Assembly (NCBI GenBank): GCA_016719645.1
Contig: JADJYS010000015.1
Span: 1 to 20,034, forward strand
Length of the DNA: 20,034 nt
Origin: a bacterium
GTDB taxonomy: Bacteria > Krumholzibacteriota > Krumholzibacteriia > LZORAL124-64-63
Direction of reading: 5' to 3'
The position numbers and the translations under genes were made by a program. The stretch's first letter is position 1. Each line of letters starts with the position of its first letter. Shown here in pieces: positions 12,310-20,034 of this stretch. The notes below the pieces were generated by a model, which did no database searches, had not been told where the DNA came from, and saw only the letters and a program-made list of their open reading frames with translations.

Positions 12310-12684
12310 ATGGAACGGGTCCTGGACGTGTTGCGGGAGATCCGCGACGGCATGGAGTACTTCAGCCGGATGCGCGTGATGGGCGTGCCGGTGGACTGGG
12401 TCTTCCACCTGGTCTTCGCGGCCGCGATCGCCTGGGTCGCCTCGCGCCTGCTGCCGCTGCGCCGGGTCGTGCTGCTGGCCGTGGTCCTGATCGCGGGCAA
12501 GGAACTGTTCGACATCTTCGCCAAGACGCGCGCCGAGTATATCCGGGCGCCCGGCGCCGACCTGGCCCTGGACCTCACCGCCGGCCTCGCGGGCCTGGCC
12601 CTGGGCTGCTGGCTGGCCCGGCGCTTCCCGCCCCGCCGCCGCGGGGCCGCGTCCGGAGACGGGGACCCGGAGGCGACGCCGTGA
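12310..12684 (+). CDS. small VanZ-like membrane protein
   Basis: This 124-residue protein has hydrophobic segments at about 28-44, 52-66 and 84-104 and a basic C-terminal tail. The segment KELFDIFAKT...DLALDLTAGLAGLALG resembles the conserved KExxD...DxxxNxxGxxxG pattern of VanZ-like proteins, but the similarity is limited and I hold it loosely. The ATG at 12310 follows GGAGGGG (12297-12303) by 6 bases. Its TGA overlaps the GTG start of the next gene (GTGA at 12681-12684), so the two are translationally coupled and probably act together at the cytoplasmic membrane. It diverges from kamA across about 240 bases. Confidence 0.6.
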   Translation: MERVLDVLREIRDGMEYFSRMRVMGVPVDWVFHLVFAAAIAWVASRLLPLRRVVLLAVVLIAGKELFDIFAKTRAEYIRAPGADLALDLTAGLAGLALGCWLARRFPPRRRGAASGDGDPEATP

Positions 12685-14021
12685 ACCGCCTGCTGCGCGC
12701 TGCGCCCGCCGCCCTCGGCACCCTGATCGCCCTGGCCCTGCTCGCCGCCGCCCTGCTGCAGGCGCCGCGGCTGCCGCTGCTGCTGCTGGGCGTCGCCGCC
12801 CTGGCCTGGTTCGCCCAGCCGCAGCCGCGGTGGCCGGTCGCGGCGATCGTGCCGCTCGGGCCCGTGCTGGACTTCTTCTTCCTGACGCCCGGCCGCGAGA
12901 TCTACGCCACCGAGGTCGTGCTGCTGGCGGCGGCGGCCTGGTGGCTGGCGCGCCGTGCGCTCGCGCCGCGGCCCTGGTCCCGGCCCGCGCCGGCGACGCT
13001 GCTGTGGCTCGCCTTCGCCGCAGTCGGCCTGATCGCCCTGGCCGCGGGGCCGGGCGGCGGTCCCGCGAACCCGACCTGGCTGCGGGGCGTCCGCCTGCTG
13101 CTGCTGGCCGCCGCCGTCCCGCTGCTGCTCGCCGAAGGGAGCGCCGCGCGCCGCCCCGGGCCCCTGGCCTGGTGGACGGCCGCCACGCTGGGCGCGACGT
13201 TCCTGCTGGCGGCGGGCGGCGCCGCGGAGTTCCTGCTGACGATCGCCGGCAAGTCGGACGAGGAGCCGGGCTCCTTCTACCGCGGTTCGGTGGGGCTGGC
13301 CGTGCACCTGGCGTTCTTCGCGCCGCTGGGCCTGGCGCTGTGGCTGGGCGATTCCGGCCGACGCTGGCGGCTGGCCGGCGCGCTCGTCTGGCTCGCGGCC
13401 GCGGCCTGCCTGCCCCTGACCGCCTCGCGCGGGGCGATGGGCAGCCTGGCCGTGACCGCGGCGCTGCTGCTCGCGGCGACGGCCCTCGCCGGCGACCGCC
13501 GCCGCCTGCGCGCGCCGCTGGTCGCTCTGGCGGCGCTGGGCGCCTTCGCGGTCGTGCTGCTGCTGAAGCCGGAGCTGGCCGGCGAGTCCTTCGCCTACAA
13601 GCTGCGCGCCTCGCTGGCCGGGGACTACTTCTCCACGCGCCTGCCCGCCTGGCGCGAAGCCGCCGCCGCCGTCGCGGCGCACCCGCTCGCCGGCGAGGGG
13701 CCCGAGGCCTACGCGCCGAGCATCCCCCTGGAGCTGGCGCGCCGGCTGGGCCTGCCCGCGGCGCTGCTGGCGATCGCGGCCCTGCTGGCCGCGCTGGCGG
13801 CCGCCGCCCGCGCGTCGCGGCGCCTGGCGACCGGCGCCTCCCCCCAGGCAGCGGGGCTGTCCCTGTCGTCCGTCGCCTTGGGTGTTGCCGCCGGGCTCGC
13901 CGGGCTGCTCCTGGTGGGCCTGGCCGAGACCGGCCTGGGCAACCGCACCACGCCGCTGATCGCCGCCACCCTGGCCGTCACGGCCCTGCTGGGCGCGGCG
14001 CGCACCGACCACGGGTCCTAG
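12681..14021 (+). CDS. O-antigen ligase/polymerase-like polytopic membrane protein
   Basis: This 446-residue, strongly hydrophobic protein has about ten membrane segments. It has the two landmarks of the O-antigen ligase (WaaL/Wzy-like) family: a TASRGAMGSLAV segment (247-258) at the end of a helix, and a periplasmic-loop segment RLPAWREAAAAVAAHPLAGEGPEAY (320-344), which contains the HPLxGxGP motif. Such proteins join or polymerise undecaprenyl-linked glycans at the outer face of the cytoplasmic membrane; the actual glycan is unknown, and no other glycan-assembly genes are in the window. The GTG start at 12681 overlaps the upstream stop. Its stop at 14019-14021 directly abuts the stop of the convergent L,D-transpeptidase gene (14022), leaving no room for a separate terminator. 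Confidence 0.75.
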   Translation: MNRLLRAAPAALGTLIALALLAAALLQAPRLPLLLLGVAALAWFAQPQPRWPVAAIVPLGPVLDFFFLTPGREIYATEVVLLAAAAWWLARRALAPRPWSRPAPATLLWLAFAAVGLIALAAGPGGGPANPTWLRGVRLLLLAAAVPLLLAEGSAARRPGPLAWWTAATLGATFLLAAGGAAEFLLTIAGKSDEEPGSFYRGSVGLAVHLAFFAPLGLALWLGDSGRRWRLAGALVWLAAAACLPLTASRGAMGSLAVTAALLLAATALAGDRRRLRAPLVALAALGAFAVVLLLKPELAGESFAYKLRASLAGDYFSTRLPAWREAAAAVAAHPLAGEGPEAYAPSIPLELARRLGLPAALLAIAALLAALAAAARASRRLATGASPQAAGLSLSSVALGVAAGLAGLLLVGLAETGLGNRTTPLIAATLAVTALLGAARTDHGS

Positions 14022-15754
14022 TCACGGGACGGCGATCACGTCCTTGGGGAGGGTGCTGTCCGGCGGCGGCTTCAGCTCCACGACCCACTGGTAGGGAGCT
14101 TCCAGCGCCACCGCCGTCAAGCTGTCGATCTGGTAGACGTCGGGGCGGAAGACGACCGACCCCTGCCGGTCGACCCACGCCGTCCAGTACAGCAGGTGGA
14201 TCGGGATCGGCGCCGGCACGCGCACGGCCTGCTCGCGGCCCGAGGCCATGGCCTCGGCGATGCGCGCCCGCGGCCAGCGCTCGTCGCCTTTCAGCAGGTA
14301 GACCGCGAACTCCTCGGGCTTCTGGATGCGGACGCAGCCGGCGCTGAAGGCGCGCTTCGCCCGCGCGAACAGGCCGCGGTTGGCCGTGTCGTGCAGGTAG
14401 ACGTTGAAGCGGTTCGGCAGGTTGAACTTCACCAGGCCGAGCGCGTTGAGCGGGCCGGGCAGCTGGCGCAGGCGGTAGGGGAAGCTGCCGGCCGGCACGT
14501 TCTCCCAGGCCACGTCCCCGGGATCGACCACCTTCGCCTTCTCCCCCCACCCCGCGATCACCTCGAAGCCGAATTCCTGGAGGTAGCCGGGATCCTGCTG
14601 GATCAGCGGGAGCTTGTCCTCGATCGCGAGCTTGGGCGGGACTTCCCAGTCGGGGCTGAACACCAGCGAGTTCAGCTTCGCGCTGAAGACCGGCGTGCGG
14701 CGCGTCGGCAGGCCCACGATGACGGGCATGGCGAGCACCACGCTGTCGCCGTGGATCACCTCGAGCCGGTAGTCGGGAATGTTGACCTCGACGCGGCGGT
14801 GGCCGAGGTCCGCCGGCAGCCAGCGCCAACGCTCGAGGTTCACCCGGATCTGCCGGACGCGGTCCTCGACCGTCGCGCCGAGCTCGGCCTGCGTGGCCTG
14901 GCCGATCACGCCGTCCTGGTCGAGGCCGAAGCGGGCCTGGAAGCGCCGGACCGCGTCCGCGAGGTCCTGGTCGTAGGACTCGGCGTCGGGACTGAAGACC
15001 CGGGCCGGCGCCAGGTCGCCCGAGGCCGCGAGGCGGGCCCGCAGCTGGGGCACGCGGGGGTCGCGGTCGCCCGGTTCCAGCTTGCCGCCGGCGGGCACCG
15101 CGGGCCAGGCGCCCACCGCGGCCAGGGCGCGGTGCTGCGCGTAGGCGCTCCGCAGGGCGGCGTACCCGGGGTGGGCGGGCAGCAGCCGGTTCAGCGAGCC
15201 GCCGACCCCGTCGGCGGCCAGCGCACCCGCCAGCATCGCGACCACGTCGGCCGAGCGGCGGTCGGCGATCCAGTCGGGGTCGAAGGCGCGCGGGTCCAGC
15301 CGGCCGCCCAGGCACTGGGTCGCGGCCAGCAGGTAGGCGTCGGTCGCCAGCAGGTCGAAATCGGCCAGGACGTGCGGGTCGGGATGCGTCCGCCACCACC
15401 GGCGGTCGCTGAAGCGGGCGCGGGCCTGCGCCAGCGCATCGAGGTGGTAGTCGCGGACCTGCAGGCCCTCGGCGTCGAGGCCGACGAGCGCCGAGCCCAG
15501 CGAGTCGGCCACCGCCAGCGGGCCGCGGTCGTCGGTCCAGGCCGGGGAGTACCCGCGCCCGCGGTAGAAGTCCAGCACGAGGTCGGGGCGGTGCAGCGGC
15601 TCGTCGAGCGCCGCCAGGGCCGCCCCCGGCGGGACCGCCTCCAGGCGCTGCCGCAGACGGTCGGCGACGCGGCCGCCCGCCGCCGCGTCCTCGGCGTGGA
15701 GCGCCGGCGCCGCGGACATCGTCGCGAGCAGCAAGAGCAGTGTCATCCTGCGGA

Positions 15755-15758
<4 letters not shown>
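14022..15758 (-). CDS. YcbB-type L,D-transpeptidase
   Basis: This 578-residue exported protein starts at an ATG (15758) that places a signal sequence at residues 1-22 (MIRRMTLLLLLATMSAAPALHA). Residues about 30-230 form a helical N-terminal scaffold, as in YcbB/LdtD. A peptidoglycan-binding segment follows at about 262-294 (DAVRRFQARFGLDQDGVIGQAT). The YkuD catalytic domain spans about 322-510 with VGLPTRRTPVFSAKL, FSPDWEVPP, the histidine in YLHDT (H456) and the catalytic cysteine in FSAGCVRI (C475). These enzymes make 3-3 peptidoglycan cross-links, or attach proteins to peptidoglycan, in the periplasm. The start overlaps the end of the extended phoU reading frame as ATGA (15755-15758), suggesting either co-transcription with the pst operon or chance. 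A TTG at 15812 is a less likely start because it leaves the signal sequence internal. Confidence 0.9.
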
Positions 15759-16650
<892 letters not shown>

Positions 16651-16667
16651 GAGCACCTCCGTCACCG

Positions 16668-17269
16668 CTAGCCGAAGCGGCCCGTGATGTAGTCCTCGGT
16701 CTGGCGGTGCACGGGCCTTGGTGAAGATCTGCCTCGTGGCGCCGAACTCGACGATGCGGCCCTCGAAGAAGAAGGCCGTGAAGTCCGAAACGCGGGCCGC
16801 CTGCTGCATGTTGTGCGTCACGACGACGATCGTGAAGTCCCGCTTCAGCTCCTCGATCAGATCCTCGATCTTGGCCGTGGCGACCGGGTCGATGGCCGAG
16901 GTGGGCTCGTCCATCAGCACGCCTCGGGCCGCACCGCGACGCGCGCGCGATGCAGAGCGCTGCTGCTGGCCGCCCGAGAGCGCCGTGCCGGGCCGGTCCA
17001 GCGCGTCCTTGACCTCGTCCCAGAGCGCGGCCCCGCGCAGGGCCCTCGACGGCCTCGGCCATCTCGCCCTTGCCCAGACGATAGTGCAGTTTCAGCCCGT
17101 AGGCCACGTTTTCGTAGATGCTCGCGGGGAACGGCGTCGGCTTCTGGAAGATCATGCCGACCCGGCGCCGCAGTTCGATGAGGTCGGTCGCCGGGGACAG
17201 CAGGTTCACGCCGTCGAGCAGGACCTCCCCCGAGGCGCGCTGGTCGCGGTAGAGCTGGTAGATGCGGTT
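16668..17269 (-). CDS. pstB: PstB phosphate ABC transporter ATPase, lacking its N-terminus and frameshifted
   Basis: PstB is the ATP-hydrolysing subunit of the PstSCAB phosphate importer. Visible pieces are NRIYQLYRDQRASGEVLLDG, the Q-loop GMIFQKPTPFP, the signature LSGGQQQR (coding complement of about 16957-16980, with an indel right after), Walker B LLMDEPTSAIDP, and the H-loop VVVTHNM. The end, IFTK...GRFG and TAG at 16668, is restored by removing one extra base near 16712. The first 45 or so residues, including the Walker A GxxGxGKS loop, are absent: the frame runs directly out of pstA sequence around 17264-17290. Several single-base indels lie at about 16712, 16925, 16950 and 17040. The missing P-loop would make this protein inactive. 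Given the error-rich surroundings, a collapsed assembly is the likelier explanation. Confidence 0.8.
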
Positions 17270-18098
17270 GCTGGCGAAGGTGCGCGCCAGCAGCGAGGTG
17301 GTCAGCACGGCGGCCATGATCAGCGACGCGCCCCAGGCCCTGGCCTGCCAGTCGGCGTACGGCGACATGGCGTACTGGAAGACGGTGACCGTCAGGTTGG
17401 CGACGGGCTCGGACATCGAGCGCCGGGGCCAGAAGGGGCTGTTCAGCGCCGTGAACAGCAGCGGCGCGGTCTCGCCGCTGACGCGGGCCACGGCCAGCAG
17501 CACGCCGGTGATCAGGCCGCCGCGGGCCGCCCTAGAAGGCGATCAGGGTGGAGCGCCAGCGCGGGCGCCCACCGCCAACGCGCCCTCCCGCAGCGCGTGC
17601 GGCACCAGCGCCAGCATGTCCTCGGTGGTGCGGGCGACGACCGGCAGCATGATCAGCGCCAGGGCGACCGCCCCGGCGTAGCCGGAGAAGCTGCGGAAGG
17701 GCCACCACCAGCACGGTCCAGACGAACAGGCCCACCAGGATCGACGGCAGCCCCATCAGCACGTTGACGCAGAAGCGCACCGCCGCCCCAGCCGCGTGTC
17801 GCGCCCGAACTCGAGAGGTAGACGCCCCGCGAGCATGCCCAGGGGGCACGCCGACCGCGGTCGCCGCGGCCGTCAGCGCCAGGGTGCCCGGGATGGCGTT
17901 GGCAGGCCGCCGCCCTCCACGCCGGGCGGACCCGGCAGGGCGGTGAAAAGCGCCGTCGAGGGCGGGCGCGCCGCGCCGGGCCACCTCGGCGAGGATCAGG
18001 CCCAGCACGCCGATGCCCAGCCAGCGCCGCGAGGCTCGCGACCGCGCGCACGGCCGCGTCGGCGGCCTTGCGGCCGCGGCTGGACCAGCGCGCCGCAT
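17264..18098 (-). CDS. pstA: PstA phosphate ABC transporter permease, frameshifted
   Basis: PstA is one of two membrane permeases of the phosphate importer. The ATG at 18098 overlaps the pstC stop (TGATG) and has a GGGAGGGGG Shine-Dalgarno sequence 5 bases upstream. Recognisable stretches are WLGIGVLGLILAEVARRGAPAL, NAIPGTLALTAAATAVGVP, VLMGLPSILVGLFVWTVLVV (typical PstA 'GxPSIxxGLF'), PRWRSTLIAF, and after a frameshift near 17530 LITGVLLAVARVSGETAPLLFTA, the conserved PstA loop. The C-terminus, LIMAAVLTTSLLARTF, passes in frame into pstB sequence. At least five indels are needed to restore the frame. The order after pstC and before pstB is the standard pst arrangement. Confidence 0.8.
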
Positions 18099-19077
18099 CA
18101 GAACCCCCTCCCGGCGCTGCGCTCGGGGCGGCGGATCCAGACGATAGGTCAGCCCTGGATGGCGGGTGATCAGGAAGAGCACCGGGAGCCCAGCTCGACC
18201 AGCGCCGACAGGTACAGCAGGTCGGCCGCCTCAACGCGAACTCGTTGGCCAGGGCCGAGGCGATGGTGTTCCCGGCGTCGAGCGACGCCCCAAGCGGCCG
18301 GTTGTTGCCGATCACGAAGGTCACGGCCATCGTCTCGCCCACCGCGCGCCCCAGGCCCGGCAGGCAGGCGCCGACCGTACCGCGCGCGCCGTAGCGCACA
18401 ATGACCTGAAGGGCCACCTCCCAGACCTGCTGCCCATGCCGCACCAGCTTCCCTTGACCACTCGGCGGGACCATCTTCAGCACGTCGCGCATCACCGAGG
18501 TGATGAACGGGCGGGATCATCAGGGCAGGATGATGCCCGCGGTGAAAGCGTACCGATGCCCATGGGCGGCCCCGGAACAGGGGCAGGAAGCCCAGGCGCG
18601 CCGACAAGGAAGGGCTGCACGTGGTCGGACATGAACGGCACGAATACGAACAGGCCCCACATGCCGTAGATGATGCTCGGCACGGCGGCCAGCAGCTCGA
18701 TGGCCGCGCCCACCGGCTTACGCGACCGCCCAGGGCGGGGCCAGCTCACGACTCAAAGGAACAGCGCGATGACCAGCGCCAGGGAGTACCGCCAGCGCCG
18801 CCATGGCGATGAGCGTGGAGATCCAGCGTGCCGGCGATCGAGGAGAGCGCGCCGAAGTCCCCGGTCACCGGGTTCCAGGCCTCGCGCCACAGGGAAGGAA
18901 AAGCCGGACTTCGCCAGCGAGGCTCGGAGCCGCGCACCGCTCCACGAACACCGCCGCCGTCAGCAGGAGGAACAGCCCCACCGCCGCCGCGGCGAGGCTA
19001 CCGGAACAGGATCGCCCCGGGACCACGGGTGGCGGCGCTCCGGGTTCGGCGGCGGTCAGGTGGCGGTTCGTCGTCAC
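18098..19077 (-). CDS. pstC: PstC phosphate ABC transporter permease, frameshifted
   Basis: PstC pairs with PstA in the inner membrane to move phosphate. I favour the GTG at 19077 because GGGAG (complement of 19083-19087) lies 5 bases upstream; a GTG at 19098 overlapping pstS is the alternative. Recognisable pieces in shifting frames are SLAAAAVGLFLLLTAAVFVE, FPSLWREAWNPVTGDFGALSSIAGTL, GAAIELLAAVPSIIYGMWGLFVFVPFMSDHVQPFL (the conserved PstC AVPSIIYGxWG motif), MRDVLKMVPP, YGARGTVGACLPGLGRAVGETMAVTFVIGNN and NTIASALANEF. The end reads WIRRPERSAGRGF with the TGA at 18098-18100. Numerous single-base insertions and deletions occur, some compensating. I treat the gene as real and the breaks as sequence error. 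Confidence 0.8.
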
Positions 19078-19099
19078 GGGCGCTCCCAGGGCGGTCACT

Positions 19100-20034
19100 T
19101 CAGACCGCGGCGCCGCCGGACTTCACACGCCCGACTTCCAAGACGCCCTCGACCAGAGCGACCACGTCGTCGGGCAGGGGCACGTAGTCAGGGGCGCTGG
19201 CGGCGGCGTCACGCCCTCGGCGAAAGCACCAGACGAAGAAGTCGAGCAGCGGCTTCGCGCGGGCGACGTCCGCTTTACTCGCGGTGGATCAGCACGAACG
19301 AGGCGCCCGTGATTGGCCAGCTGGCGTCGCCGGGCTGGTCGGTGAGGACCAGGTAGAGACCGGGCGCCGCGCTCCCGTCGGCGCCGGCGGTACCGGCTTG
19401 GAAGGACGCCCTTGGGTGGACTCCACGAACTACCGGCGCGGTTCTCCCCCCACCAGCAGGATGTGGGTCAGCTTGTTCTGCAGCGCGTAAGCGTATTCGA
19501 CGTAACCGACGGCGCCCTTGATGCGCTGGACGTAGGCGGCGACGCCCTCGATTGCCCTTGCCGCCCACGCCGGCGGGCGGGCGGCTTCCTTGCCGCAGCC
19601 GACCTTCCCGTGCCGGGCGGGCGAGACCTTGTCAGGTAGTTCTGAAGATCCAAGTCGTGCCGGAAGCCGTCAGCGCGGTGGACCACGGTGATCTCGCGCG
19701 CGCAGGCCAAGCCGGGGTTCAGGGCGGCAGCAGCGGGATCGTTTCCACTTCTTGACGGCGCCGGGTAGATGTCGGCCAGCAGCGCCGCCGACAGCTTCAG
19801 CGCGCCCAGGGCGATCCCCTCGGGGTTGACCCGCCGGCACCACGCCGCCGACGATCATCGGGAACTGCACCAGGCCGGCCGCGTCGAGCTCCGCCTTGGT
19901 CGGGGCGCGTCCGAAGCCCCGAAATCGACGGTCTGCGCCTTGATCTGCGCGATGCCGCCGCCCCGAGCCGATGGACTGGTAGTTCAGGCCCACGCCGGTC
20001 GCTTCTTGTACGAGTCGGCCCCACTGGGCGTAGA
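19100..20034 (-). CDS. pstS: PstS phosphate-binding protein, 5'-truncated by the window edge and frameshifted
   Basis: PstS is the periplasmic phosphate-binding protein that feeds PstCA. The window contains all but the N-terminus. Near the right edge the coding strand gives VGLNYQSIGSG followed by a glycine/IAQIK stretch and TVDFGASDAP, the diagnostic phosphate-binding segment of PstS. Later pieces are ELDAAGLVQFPMIVGGVVP, ALKLSAALLADIY, ITVVHRADG, GVAAYVQRIKGAVGYVEYAYALQNKLTH, YLVLTDQPGDASWPITGASFVLIHRE and DYVPLPDDVVALVEGVLE. The stop is TGA at 19100-19102. At least six single-base indels break the frame in about 930 bases. It is the promoter-proximal gene of the pst operon; its promoter and any Pho box lie outside the window. 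Confidence 0.85.

Noticed and set aside
12174..14012. A 612-codon frame antisense to the VanZ-like/O-antigen-ligase pair
   Set aside because: Gln/Arg/Gly-rich antisense shadow typical of high-GC coding DNA; the plus strand has clear membrane proteins with coupled starts.

Overview
The window is about 20 kb of mostly very GC-rich bacterial DNA, probably a metagenome-assembled contig. Two large secreted proteins end in the same roughly 90-residue FlgD-like Ig module (NPFNP...DLAGR/DLRG...WDGxDxxG...PxGxYLARL). This module is typical of FCB-superphylum lineages such as Eisenbacteria, Krumholzibacteriota and Latescibacterota. The lineage call is inference, and no rRNA or marker gene is present to confirm it.

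Layout, left to right. 1-956: a truncated tandem copy and then a full copy of a small six-cysteine exported protein. 1175-3706: a secreted LVIVD-type beta-propeller whose last quarter switches to much GC-richer codon use. 3728-4474: a CPBP/CAAX-type membrane protease on the minus strand, divergent from two tiny cysteine-rich exported or membrane-anchored proteins (4531-4893 and 4968-5150). The cysteine-rich pair lies behind a compact promoter overlapped by an inverted repeat, and ends at a strong GC hairpin. 5224-7878: a secreted GH13 alpha-amylase-like enzyme on the minus strand. Its leader region holds a 235-bp inverted-repeat element. 8165-12069: a tightly coupled minus-strand operon of a KamA-type lysine 2,3-aminomutase, two different D-Ala-D-Ala-ligase-like ATP-grasp enzymes and a GNAT acetyltransferase. 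This is the best candidate for an undescribed biosynthetic system, probably making an acetylated peptide or conjugate that contains a beta-amino acid. 12310-14021: a coupled pair of membrane proteins, VanZ-like and O-antigen-ligase-like. 14022-15758: a YcbB-type L,D-transpeptidase. 15755-20034: a phosphate-uptake operon on the minus strand, pstS-pstC-pstA-pstB-phoU.

The pst end of the contig is unreliable. A run of 33 G interrupts phoU at 16420-16452 where the reading frame expects only two bases. Everything to its right carries frequent single-base indels, and pstA runs in frame into a pstB that has lost its P-loop. Left of the G-run the genes are clean. I read these defects as assembly or read errors rather than biology.

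No tRNA, rRNA, CRISPR array, transposase or integrase was seen. No gene-free stretch exceeds 300 bases. The longest are 104-353 (possible promoter only), 957-1174 (good promoter), 7879-8164 (inverted-repeat element) and 12070-12309 (divergent promoter region).
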